A DNA stretch of 64,000 bases from Pseudofulvimonas gallinarii. GTDB lineage: Bacteria > Pseudomonadota > Gammaproteobacteria > Xanthomonadales > UBA2363. The notes beneath the pieces were generated by a model that saw only the letters and a list, made by a program, of their open reading frames with translations, did not search any database and was not told the DNA's origin. Positions 1 through 7,345 of this stretch are shown piece after piece. The DNA is taken from positions 1 to 64,000 of the forward strand of contig NZ_SMAF01000007.1 of NCBI RefSeq assembly GCF_004343305.1. The letters are read 5' to 3'. Every line of letters begins with the position of its first letter. The stretch's first letter is position 1. A program made the position numbers and the translations under genes.

Positions 1-107
1 AGAGCGTCAGCAGGATGGAAAATGCAGAATCAAAAGCCGTGAAGCTGGCGCTTCACATCGTGATGCCGTCAGGGGTTGACGGGGGAGTCCATACAGAATT
101 GTTAGGC
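1..107 (-). other. attC recombination site of the first integron cassette (partial)
   Basis: Directly after the stop codon of the cassette gene, the minus strand reads TGCAGCCTAAC, an R''-type core (RYYYAAC) at 101-107. It is the perfect 11-bp inverted partner of the cassette's leading core at 547-557, as expected when the start of a linear cassette derives from the R' box of its own attC. No matching R' (GTTRRRY on the minus strand) occurs between 1 and 100, so the site must be longer than 107 bp and end outside the window. A 7-bp hairpin (GTGAAGC TGGC GCTTCAC, 40-57) lies about where the centre of such a site would fall, but the flanking arms pair poorly. Confidence 0.55.
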
Positions 108-111
108 TGCA

Positions 112-459
112 CTAGCGACAAGTCTTGTTGCCTAGCGAGTCCGTGTAGCAACGGACTGTATTGCCGTTACTGTCGCGGTATGTCGAGTTGCCAAGCGAGT
201 CAGTGTATCCGCGGACAGTTGTGCCGTTGCTGCTGCGGTATGTGCTATTTCCGAGAGAGTCGGTGTAACCGCGGGTGGTAGTGCCATCACTGCTGCGGTA
301 TGTGCTATTGCCAAGCGAGTCGGTGTAACCGCGAACAGTGGTGCCATCACTGCGCCGATAAGTGCTATTTCCCAAGGAGTCTGTGTAGCCGCGTGTCGTT
401 GTGCCGGTACTGCTATTGCGGCAAGTAGTGTTGCCCAGCGAGTCGGTGGAGCAGCGCGT
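112..459 (-). repeat. Degenerate 60-bp tandem repeat within the cassette gene
   Basis: Six head-to-tail units, each exactly 60 bp, code for the 20-residue units of the cassette protein. Units differ at many third codon positions while TDSLGN is kept in all six, which points to old duplications under protein-level selection rather than fresh slippage. Confidence 0.85.
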
Positions 460-519
460 TTGCGCATTGGCCGGAACGTAGATTGAGACAAGCGCGAGAA
501 CGATTGCAAGCTTTTTCAT
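112..519 (-). CDS. Integron cassette protein: small exported repeat protein
   Basis: 135 residues, function unknown. Residues 1-19 form a signal peptide (MKKLAIVLALV... ending ANA-Q). The rest is six copies of a 20-residue unit built on TDSLGN-x-T/S-x-x-R followed by a Ser/Thr/Gly/Asn-rich stretch. Only the first and last copies carry a Cys pair (CSTDSLGNTTC and CYTDSLGNKTC), so disulfides could cap the array. The ATG follows a purine-rich ribosome site (AGGGGGGA). The gene reads away from intI and lies between matching recombination cores, so it is the promoter-proximal cassette. Its base composition is visibly more AT-rich than the flanking genome, consistent with transfer. The repeats suggest a surface or binding role, but no domain is recognised. 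Confidence 0.85.
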   Translation of the reverse strand: MKKLAIVLALVSIYVPANAQTRCSTDSLGNTTCRNSSTGTTTRGYTDSLGNSTYRRSDGTTVRGYTDSLGNSTYRSSDGTTTRGYTDSLGNSTYRSSNGTTVRGYTDSLGNSTYRDSNGNTVRCYTDSLGNKTCR

Positions 520-546
520 TTTCGAGTCCCCCCTGACGGTTGGTTG

Positions 547-715
547 TGCAGCCTAACTACTATTCGACCCCGAAGTGGGGTGTAGCGCCTTTTGTAGTGG
601 GCGGCGGCGGCCCCCGTCAATCAGAAAATTCCCAAGGGAATCAATGCCACATACCCAGGCGTGCGGCTGCGCCATCCGCCAGGCTGTCCGCGTTATCCGG
701 CATGGGTGCAGTGTT
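547..715 (-). other. attI region and first cassette junction
   Basis: The minus strand carries GTTAGGC (557-551), a canonical GTTRRRY integrase core where the first cassette joins attI; recombination would fall between the G and the first T. Between this core and intI lie a small hairpin (ACCCC-gaagt-GGGGT, 567-581) and a dyad (ATTCCC-aa-GGGAAT, 628-641) just upstream of the predicted cassette promoter. No clear LexA box was found. The exact extent of attI cannot be fixed from sequence alone. Confidence 0.6.
591..620 (-). promoter_or_regulatory. Candidate cassette promoter Pc
   Basis: On the minus strand, TTGACG (620-615) and TACAAA (596-591) are separated by 18 bp and point at the cassette gene. 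The -35 matches 5 of 6 consensus bases and the -10 matches 4 of 6. Placement inside the attI region, reading toward the cassettes, is where integrons keep Pc. Confidence 0.45.
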
Positions 716-1723
716 ATGCATTATCACGGCAGCGACACCGTCATAACAGAGGCGTCCCCGGCACAGACGCAGCCCCGGCTCCTGGACGAAGTTCGCCGAC
801 GATTGCGCCTGAAACACTACAGTTTGCGCACGGAACAGGCTTATGTGTACTGGATTCGCCGGTATATCAGGAAGCATCTGCCGCGGCATCCGCGTGATCT
901 GGGTGGACCGGAGGTGGAGCGGTTCCTTAGCGCGCTGGCCACTGTCGATCGCGTGGCGCCGAGCACGCAGAACCCGGCCCTGGCGGCATTGCTGTTCCTG
1001 TATCGGGAGGTGCTGGATGTCGAGCTGCCGTGGATGGACAAGGTCGTCAGGGCGAGACGCGCACCACGCCTGCCCGTGGTCCTGTCGCCGATTCAGGTAC
1101 GCGCTGTGCTGCGTGAACTGTCGGGTCGGGAGGCGCTGATGGCCGGTCTGCTGTACGGCAGCGGGATGCGGCTCATGGAATGCCTGCGCCTGCGCGTAAA
1201 GGATGTGGACCTGGCGCGACGCGAGATCACCGTTCGCGATGGCAAGGGCGGCAAGGACCGCCGGACAGTACTGCCAGAGCGACTGGCAGAACCGCTGGCG
1301 GCACAACTTGAGCTGGTTCGGTTGCTGCACAGACGGGATGTCGACGAGGGCTTCGGCGCCACGTCCCTGCCCTATGCCTTGTCGCGCAAGTATCGCAACG
1401 CGGCCAGGGAGCCCGGCTGGCAATACGTGTTTCCGTCATCGCGCCGTGCAACCGATCCGCTGGACGGGAAGACAAGGCGGCATCATCTGGATGAGTCCGT
1501 CCTGCAGCGGGCGGTGCGTGCGGCGGCCCGTCGCGCCGGCATCGACAAGCCGGTCAGCCCGCACACCTTCCGGCATTGTTTCGCCACCCATCTGCTGGAA
1601 TCCGGCGCTGACATCCGCACGGTGCAGGAATTGCTCGGCCACAACGATGTCAGCACGACACAGATCTACACCCATGTGCTCAATCGCGGTGCGCACGGCG
1701 TACGCAGTCCGCTTGATGCCTGA
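716..1723 (+). CDS. intI: Integron integrase (tyrosine recombinase)
   Basis: 335 residues from the ATG at 716, which gives the usual IntI length; longer in-frame starts exist at 575 and 644. It catalyses attI x attC and attC x attC recombination. Tyrosine-recombinase residues are visible: R152 (GSGMRLME), K177/K180 (GKGGKDR), H283 and R286 (SPHTFRH), H309 (LLGHND) and the nucleophile Y318 (QIYTH). The extra segment that separates IntI from XerC/XerD is present at about 203-241 (LHRRD...LPYAL.RKY...WQYVFPS). N-terminal core-binding SAM-like region at about 20-110. The catalytic set is complete, so it is probably active. The array lies to the left, reading divergently. Confidence 0.93.
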   Translation: MHYHGSDTVITEASPAQTQPRLLDEVRRRLRLKHYSLRTEQAYVYWIRRYIRKHLPRHPRDLGGPEVERFLSALATVDRVAPSTQNPALAALLFLYREVLDVELPWMDKVVRARRAPRLPVVLSPIQVRAVLRELSGREALMAGLLYGSGMRLMECLRLRVKDVDLARREITVRDGKGGKDRRTVLPERLAEPLAAQLELVRLLHRRDVDEGFGATSLPYALSRKYRNAAREPGWQYVFPSSRRATDPLDGKTRRHHLDESVLQRAVRAAARRAGIDKPVSPHTFRHCFATHLLESGADIRTVQELLGHNDVSTTQIYTHVLNRGAHGVRSPLDA

Positions 1724-1759
1724 TCAGCGCGGCCGTCCCAGGGCGCGGGGGCAAAGTCC

Positions 1760-3943
1760 TCAGCGCAGCGCCAGTCCGGTAGCCAGGCCGACGAACAGCA
1801 CCATGCCGACCCAGTGGTTGTCGATGAAGGCACGGAAGCAGTTGTCGCGGTCACGATGGCGGGCGCGCCACAGCTGGTGTCCGCACCGGGCGATGGCGAC
1901 GGCGAGGCTCGCCCAGTAGGGCCAGCCCAGTCCCAGTTGCTGTCCAGCGAAGGTCATCGACAGCAGGAAGGTGCCGTGCAGGAGGGCGATGCCGACAAGA
2001 TCCATGTCGCCGAGCAGGATCGCCGTGGACTTGGCGCCCATGCGCAGGTCGTCGTCGCGATCGACCATGGCGTACCAGGTGTCGTAGGCGGTGGACCACA
2101 GGATGTTGGCGCAGAACAGCAGCCACGCCAGCGGCGGCACTTCGCCGAGCACGGCGGCGAAGGCCATGGGAATGGACCAGCCGAACGCCATGCCCAGGTA
2201 GATCTGCGGCAGGTGCGTGTAGCGCTTGAGAAACGGATAGCTGGCGGCGAGAAAGGCGCCGACGAAGGCGAGCTTGATGGTCAGCGCGTTGGTGAACAGC
2301 ACCAGCACGAAGGACAGTATGAGCAACGCCGCAAAGAACGCGAGCGCCTGGCCGCCGGTCAGCTCGCCGGCGGCGAGTGGTCGTGACCGCGTGCGTTTGA
2401 CCGCGTGGTCCAGCCAGCGGTCGGCGTAGTCGTTGATGACGCAGCCGGCGGCGCGCATCGAGATCACGCCCAGCGTGAAGATCAGCCAGAGCTTCATGGG
2501 TGGCGTGCCTTCGGCCGCAGCCCACAGTCCCCACCAGGTCGGCCACAGCAGCAGCAGGAAGCCGATGGGCCGGTCGAAGCGCGCCAGCCGCCACCACGGA
2601 TCGATGCGCGCGCGCCAGCCGGTCAGCGGTGCGCGCGGACGGCCCGGTTCGGGGCGTGGCGCAGGCTTTGTTGCGGGCTGCGGCGTCGCGGCGCGGACCT
2701 CGCGCATGAACGAGGGTTCCGGCACCGGGCTGCGCGCGTCACCGGCAGGCATTGCGTGATGGCTGTCGTTGTCCATGCGTCCGCGTGACGGACCGGGCAA
2801 CGTTGCCGTATCGGCCGACGTGGCGGATTGCGGGGTTTCGGCCTGTGCGGCAAGCGGGGCGGATGGGGCGACGACGCTTACGCGACCGCCACCCTGCCAG
2901 GCCGCCTTGGTTTGCGGCCTGTGGGCAGCCGGAACGGCTTGTGCTTTCGAGTGCGCGGCAGCGGTGTCGGCGCGGTTGCGGGTCGCCGCGGCTCCGGCTG
3001 CCTCGCGCTTGTGACCGCTGTCGTTGCCGGCGACGTGCGCCCGCGAATCGCTCGCGGCGGGTGGTGGCGTGGCCGGCGCGTTGGCCGTCGACGGTGCTGA
3101 TGCGGCGGGCGCTCGGGGCGGCGCCTCCGATATCGCGGATGTCGCGGCCGACGGGCGGGGTTTCTCGTTTGTGGCCGACTGGATCGGATCGTCAGGCGGT
3201 GCGGTGCGCGAGGCGGCCGAACCGGATCCGCTCTGTGGCGACCCTGTCCCAGCGTCGGCAGCAGTCTGCGGGGGCGTCCTGGTCGTGCCTACCGGCGCAC
3301 CTCCGCTCGCGGCCGGTGCCGGCGCGGATGCCGGCGCTGAGGACTGCGCCGAGGTCGGCGCTGATTCTCGGGCAGACGCAGACGAAGACGCGGGTGCTGG
3401 CGGGTGCGCGGAAACAGGCGCAGGCGCGGCGCCGCCAGCCTGCCGCCCGGCTGCCGGGTCCACCGGCGCTTTCGGGGAACCCACCCGACGCGATCGCACG
3501 GCATCCGGTCGCCTCTTCGCGTCCGCAGGCGCCTTCTGGACGGAAGTGCCGCCTTCCTCTACTGCGGCAGACGGATCCGCCGCGGCGACCTGCGCTTTAG
3601 CGGCGCGACGCGTACGGGTGCCGGGCGCAGCCGATCCGGCCTTGCGTGAGGCGGTCGACGGCACCGAGTCGTCAGGAGGATTCTGGACCGGCTTCGCCGC
3701 GGCCTTTCCAGGTGCCCGCCGCGCCGGCACCTTCGCGGCCGTTCCAGCCGCAGTGTCGTCGACGGCCTTGCGCGCCGCGCGTTTGCGGCCGGGCTTCGCC
3801 GCGTCGGACGTGCCGGCCGTTCCTTCGCCCGTTGTCGCTGGCAGGGCTGGCGTCGTCCCGACGGGCGGCGCGGCCGCATCCGGCAGCGAGGCCTTGCGGC
3901 GCGGCGCGCGCTTGCGGGGCGGTTTGGCGGCCTCGTCGTTCAT
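1760..3943 (-). CDS. ubiA: 4-hydroxybenzoate polyprenyltransferase with a long N-terminal extension
   Basis: Membrane prenyltransferase that attaches the polyprenyl tail to 4-hydroxybenzoate in ubiquinone synthesis. The last ~290 of 727 residues are a complete UbiA domain: first Asp-rich motif N504-D505-Y-A-D508-xxx-D512, second motif around D621-D628 (YDTWYAMVDRDDD), and eight or nine hydrophobic segments. The preceding ~435 residues are low complexity, first Lys/Arg/Ala-rich (PPRKRAPRRKAS, GRKRAARKA: histone H1-like) and then Ala/Pro/Ser-rich. UbiA proteins are normally about 290 residues. A start at 2776 would give 338 residues. The long frame stays open and lies only 50 bp from divergent uvrD, so the extension may be real, but the start is uncertain. 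Confidence 0.88.
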   Translation of the reverse strand: MNDEAAKPPRKRAPRRKASLPDAAAPPVGTTPALPATTGEGTAGTSDAAKPGRKRAARKAVDDTAAGTAAKVPARRAPGKAAAKPVQNPPDDSVPSTASRKAGSAAPGTRTRRAAKAQVAAADPSAAVEEGGTSVQKAPADAKRRPDAVRSRRVGSPKAPVDPAAGRQAGGAAPAPVSAHPPAPASSSASARESAPTSAQSSAPASAPAPAASGGAPVGTTRTPPQTAADAGTGSPQSGSGSAASRTAPPDDPIQSATNEKPRPSAATSAISEAPPRAPAASAPSTANAPATPPPAASDSRAHVAGNDSGHKREAAGAAATRNRADTAAAHSKAQAVPAAHRPQTKAAWQGGGRVSVVAPSAPLAAQAETPQSATSADTATLPGPSRGRMDNDSHHAMPAGDARSPVPEPSFMREVRAATPQPATKPAPRPEPGRPRAPLTGWRARIDPWWRLARFDRPIGFLLLLWPTWWGLWAAAEGTPPMKLWLIFTLGVISMRAAGCVINDYADRWLDHAVKRTRSRPLAAGELTGGQALAFFAALLILSFVLVLFTNALTIKLAFVGAFLAASYPFLKRYTHLPQIYLGMAFGWSIPMAFAAVLGEVPPLAWLLFCANILWSTAYDTWYAMVDRDDDLRMGAKSTAILLGDMDLVGIALLHGTFLLSMTFAGQQLGLGWPYWASLAVAIARCGHQLWRARHRDRDNCFRAFIDNHWVGMVLFVGLATGLALR

Positions 3944-3993
3944 GTCGGCAATTCTACGGCGTCCGTGCAGGAGTGCACCGGTACAATTGCGCG

Positions 3994-6198
3994 ATGGATG
4001 TCTCGCATCTGCTCGATTCCCTGAATGCGGCTCAACGCGACGCGGTTGCCGCCGGTCCCGGCCATACGCTGGTGCTGGCTGGCGCCGGCTCCGGCAAGAC
4101 CCGCGTGCTGATCCACCGCATCGCCTGGCTGCTCGAGGTGGAAAAGGTGTCGCCGTACGCGGTGCTGGCGGTCACCTTCACCAACAAGGCGGCGGCGGAG
4201 ATGCGCCACCGCTGCGAGCAGCTGATCGAACACGGCACGCGCGGCCTGTGGCTGGGCACTTTCCACAGCCTGGCCCACCGCCTGCTTCGCCAGCACTGGC
4301 GCGAGGCGAAGCTGCCGGAAACCTTCCAGATCATCGACACCGACGACCAGGTGCGCCTGCTCAAGCGCGTGATCGCCGGCCTCGGCCTCGACGACGGCCG
4401 CTATCCGGCCAAGCAGGCGGCGTGGTTCATCAACGCGCAGAAGGACGAAGGTCGCCGGCCGCACGAGATCGATCCGGGCAGCAATCCCACGCACCGGGCG
4501 CTGGTCGATGTCTATCGCGCCTACCAGGAACAGTGCGACCGCAGCGGACTGGTGGATTTCGCCGAGCTGCTGCTGCGCAGCCACGAGCTGTGGCTGCAGC
4601 ACCCGGCCCTGCTGGCGCATTACCAGCAGCGCTTCCGCTACCTGCTGGTCGACGAGTTCCAGGATACCAACACATTGCAGTACGCCTGGTTGCGCGTGCT
4701 GGCCGGAAAGACCGCACAGGTGTTCGCGGTCGGCGACGACGACCAGGCGATCTATGGCTGGCGCGGCGCGCGCGTCGAGAACATGCAGCACCTGCTGCGC
4801 GATTTCCCCGACGTCGGCGTGGTCAAGCTGGAACAGAACTACCGCTCCACCGCCAACATCCTGAAGGCGGCCAATGCGGTGATCGACCGCAATGCCGAGC
4901 GCCTGGGCAAGAAGCTGTGGACCGACGGCGGCGAAGGCGAGCCCATCGAGTTGTACGCGGCCTACAACGAACAGGACGAGGCCCGCTTCGTGGTCGAGCG
5001 CATCGAGGCGCAGATCAAGGGCGGCGGCCAGCCATCGGACAACGCCGTGCTTTATCGCTCGAACGCGCAGTCGCGGGTAATCGAAGAGGCGCTGGTCCAG
5101 GCCGGCGTGCCCTACCGCGTCTATGGCGGCCTGCGCTTCTTCGAGCGCGCCGAGATCAGGGACGCACTGTCATGGCTGCGCCTGATCGCCAACCGCGATG
5201 ACGACGGCGCTTTCGAGCGCGCGATCGCGGCACCGAACTGCGGCGTCGGCGAGCGCAGCCTTGAGCTGATCCGCCAGGGCGCGCGCGCCACGGCGACCTC
5301 GCTGTGGCAGACGGCGGCGCGCGCCAGCGGCCGGCATGCCGCGCAGCCCGGGCAACCCGTGGTGGAACTAGCCGCCCGCGTGCGCAACGCGCTGTATGCG
5401 TTCATGGAACGCCTCGACACACTGGCGGCGGATACGGCGGAACTGGAACTGCATGAGCGCTTCGACCACGTCATCGCACGCTCCGGGCTGCGCGAGCATT
5501 ACCAGCGCGAAGGCCAGCTCAACGCCGAGGCGCGCATCGAGAACCTGGACGAACTGGTCAGCGTCGCCACCCGCTTCGAACTGACGCCGGAAGACCGCGA
5601 AGCCGGCCTGTCGGAACTGGCGGCGTTCCTTGCCCATGCCACGCTGGAAGCCGGCGAGGGCCAGGGCGATCCGGGCCAGGACTGCGTGCAGCTGATGACA
5701 CTGCACTCGGCCAAGGGGCTGGAGTTCCCGCAAGTGTTCCTGACCGGGATGGAGGAAGGCCTGTTCCCCAGCCAGAAGTCGCTGGACAGCGATGACCGCC
5801 TGGAGGAGGAGCGGCGCCTGGCCTATGTCGGCATCACGCGTGCGCGCGAAAAACTGGTGCTCAGCTATGCCGAGACGCGACGCCTGCATGGCGTGGAAAC
5901 CTACAACCGTCCGTCGCGCTTCCTGACCGAGATCCCGCCCGAGCTGCTGCACGCGGTGCGACCCAAAGTGGCGCTGCGTTCCGGTCGCACTGTGGCCGGC
6001 AGCGCGCCGTCATGGCCCTCGTCGTCACTGGATGGCGGCGCCTTCGCACTGGGCCAGCGCGTGCGCCATCCGCAGTTTGGCGAAGGCACGATCACCGACG
6101 CCGAAGGCAACGGCAACCATGCCCGCGTGCAGGTGCAGTTCGAGGATGCCGGCAGCAAGTGGCTGGTGCTGGCCTACGCCAATCTCAGCGCCGCCTGA
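3994..6198 (+). CDS. uvrD: DNA helicase II (UvrD)
   Basis: 734 residues; 3'-5' SF1 helicase of nucleotide excision and mismatch repair. The ATG at 3994 begins MDVSHLLDSLNAAQRDAV, matching the family N-terminus. Walker A AGAGSGKT at 29-36, Walker B DEFQDTN, motif III GDDDQAIYGWRGA, motif IV QNYRS and C-terminal helicase motifs (TLHSAKGLEF, YVGITRARE) are all present. The last ~45 residues form the Tudor/KOW-like tail (GQRVRHPQFGEGTI) used for RNA polymerase contact. It is divergent from ubiA over 50 bp and convergent with mrpG, leaving only 6 bp between stops. Confidence 0.96.
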   Translation: MDVSHLLDSLNAAQRDAVAAGPGHTLVLAGAGSGKTRVLIHRIAWLLEVEKVSPYAVLAVTFTNKAAAEMRHRCEQLIEHGTRGLWLGTFHSLAHRLLRQHWREAKLPETFQIIDTDDQVRLLKRVIAGLGLDDGRYPAKQAAWFINAQKDEGRRPHEIDPGSNPTHRALVDVYRAYQEQCDRSGLVDFAELLLRSHELWLQHPALLAHYQQRFRYLLVDEFQDTNTLQYAWLRVLAGKTAQVFAVGDDDQAIYGWRGARVENMQHLLRDFPDVGVVKLEQNYRSTANILKAANAVIDRNAERLGKKLWTDGGEGEPIELYAAYNEQDEARFVVERIEAQIKGGGQPSDNAVLYRSNAQSRVIEEALVQAGVPYRVYGGLRFFERAEIRDALSWLRLIANRDDDGAFERAIAAPNCGVGERSLELIRQGARATATSLWQTAARASGRHAAQPGQPVVELAARVRNALYAFMERLDTLAADTAELELHERFDHVIARSGLREHYQREGQLNAEARIENLDELVSVATRFELTPEDREAGLSELAAFLAHATLEAGEGQGDPGQDCVQLMTLHSAKGLEFPQVFLTGMEEGLFPSQKSLDSDDRLEEERRLAYVGITRAREKLVLSYAETRRLHGVETYNRPSRFLTEIPPELLHAVRPKVALRSGRTVAGSAPSWPSSSLDGGAFALGQRVRHPQFGEGTITDAEGNGNHARVQVQFEDAGSKWLVLAYANLSAA

Positions 6199-6204
6199 GC
6201 GCGC

Positions 6205-6582
6205 TCAGAGTTCGTCCGGCCGGCGGTCGGCCGGACTGTCCAGGTGTTCCGGATCCGGCGTTTCATCGGCCGGGCACTGCGGCCGCTTCTTCAGTTTCAG
6301 CGACAGCGCCGCCTTGGCCAACAGGTTGGCGCTGATCGGCGCGGTGACGATCAGCAGCACCGACACCAGCAGCTCGCGCGGATGGAAACTGTTGCCGATC
6401 AGCGCGTGGTAGAACACCGACACGACCAGGATGCAGCCGACGCCCATGGTCGTCGCCTTGGTCGGGCCATGCAGGCGCCGGAAGAAGTCCGACAGCTTCA
6501 CCAGGCCGAGCGAACCGACCAGCGTGAAGAACGCGCTGACCACCAGCAGCAGCGACAGGATGACTTCAGCGACCGGATTCAT
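6205..6582 (-). CDS. mrpG: Mrp-type cation/proton antiporter subunit G
   Basis: 125 residues from MNPVAEV. Small membrane subunit of the multisubunit Mrp/Mnh/Pha Na+(K+)/H+ antiporter. Three hydrophobic helices are followed by a charged tail (LKLKKRPQ...); the family motif around SDFFRRLHGPTKATT is clear. The start ATG overlaps the mrpF stop (ATGA), implying translational coupling, and supports this start over one 33 bp upstream. Last gene of the operon. Confidence 0.9.
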   Translation of the reverse strand: MNPVAEVILSLLLVVSAFFTLVGSLGLVKLSDFFRRLHGPTKATTMGVGCILVVSVFYHALIGNSFHPRELLVSVLLIVTAPISANLLAKAALSLKLKKRPQCPADETPDPEHLDSPADRRPDEL

Positions 6583-6848
6583 TCGACGATGTCCCGGCGC
6601 AGCACGTACTTGCACAACACGACGGTGGTGACGAAGCCGAGCATGGCAATGACCAGCGCCGCCTCGAAATAGATCTCCGAACCCAGGTACATGCCATCGA
6701 GGATCAGCAGCGCGATGGCGTTGATGCTGAAGGTGTCCAGCGCCAGGATGCGGTCGACGACCTCCGGCCCGCGCACCAGCCGGTACAGGGACAGCAGCAT
6801 CGCGACGCCGATGGCATACATGGAGATGAGGATGGCGATCTCGATCAC
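6579..6848 (-). CDS. mrpF: Mrp-type cation/proton antiporter subunit F
   Basis: 89 residues with three transmembrane helices; the conserved RGPEVVDRILALDT loop identifies MrpF/PhaF, the subunit often linked to bile salt or cholate efflux in related systems. Starts with GTG that overlaps the mrpE stop (GTGA) and ends in ATGA overlap with mrpG. Part of one tightly coupled operon. Confidence 0.92.
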   Translation of the reverse strand: MIEIAILISMYAIGVAMLLSLYRLVRGPEVVDRILALDTFSINAIALLILDGMYLGSEIYFEAALVIAMLGFVTTVVLCKYVLRRDIVE

Positions 6849-7342
6849 GGGAAGATCTCCTTCAGAGGCGCCTCGTAGCGCGTCTTGATCTCGTCGATCA
6901 GCGCCTGCGGATCAGGCAGGTCCAGCGCATGCACCAGCAGGTACTTGCGGTCGTCGGACAATTCCGCCGACACTGTCCCCGGCGTCAGCGTGATGACGCT
7001 GGCCAGCGCGGTGATGCCGTGGATGTTCTTGAAGTCCAGCGGCACCCAGACCCAACCGGGCTTGAGCTGGCGCTCCGGCCCGAGCACCAGCCGCGCGGTA
7101 TGGATGTTCGCGCGAACGATGTCGTACAGCACCACGCAGGCCAGTCGCGGCAGCGGCTTCAGGCTCTTGATGCGCGCGAACTCGCGCTCGAGGCGGCGTG
7201 ACACCTGCGGAATCACCAGCGCCAGGATGCCGGCCAGCACGATCTGCCCGGCGGTGATGCGGTCGGCCAGCAGGATGCCGAACACGAAGATCATCAGGCT
7301 CAGCGGAATGGACGGCAGGATGCTCCGGAATCGCGTGCGCAT
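6845..7342 (-). CDS. mrpE: Mrp-type cation/proton antiporter subunit E
   Basis: 165 residues. MrpE/PhaE family: two or three hydrophobic segments near the N-terminus, then a soluble domain with the family pattern (VWVPLDFKN...ASVITLTPGTVSAEL). It is needed for assembly of the antiporter complex. Lies 3 bp after mrpD and overlaps mrpF. Confidence 0.92.
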   Translation of the reverse strand: MRTRFRSILPSIPLSLMIFVFGILLADRITAGQIVLAGILALVIPQVSRRLEREFARIKSLKPLPRLACVVLYDIVRANIHTARLVLGPERQLKPGWVWVPLDFKNIHGITALASVITLTPGTVSAELSDDRKYLLVHALDLPDPQALIDEIKTRYEAPLKEIFP

Positions 7343-7345
7343 GGC

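Noticed and set aside
15..281. 88-codon + strand frame at the left edge
   Set aside because: Antisense to the repeat protein and its attC; Cys-rich translation is the reverse reading of the 60-bp units.
121..459. 60-bp periodic repeats resembling a CRISPR array
   Set aside because: Units are contiguous and coding, with no alternation of constant repeats and unique spacers.
541..715. LexA box controlling intI
   Set aside because: Searched for CTGT-N8-ACAG and the Xanthomonas-type LexA palindrome; neither is present. The ATTCCC-aa-GGGAAT dyad does not fit.
3024..5201. 725-codon + strand frame across ubiA and the 5' part of uvrD
   Set aside because: Spans two real genes in the wrong frame or strand; uvrD starts at 3994 in another frame with the full family N-terminus.
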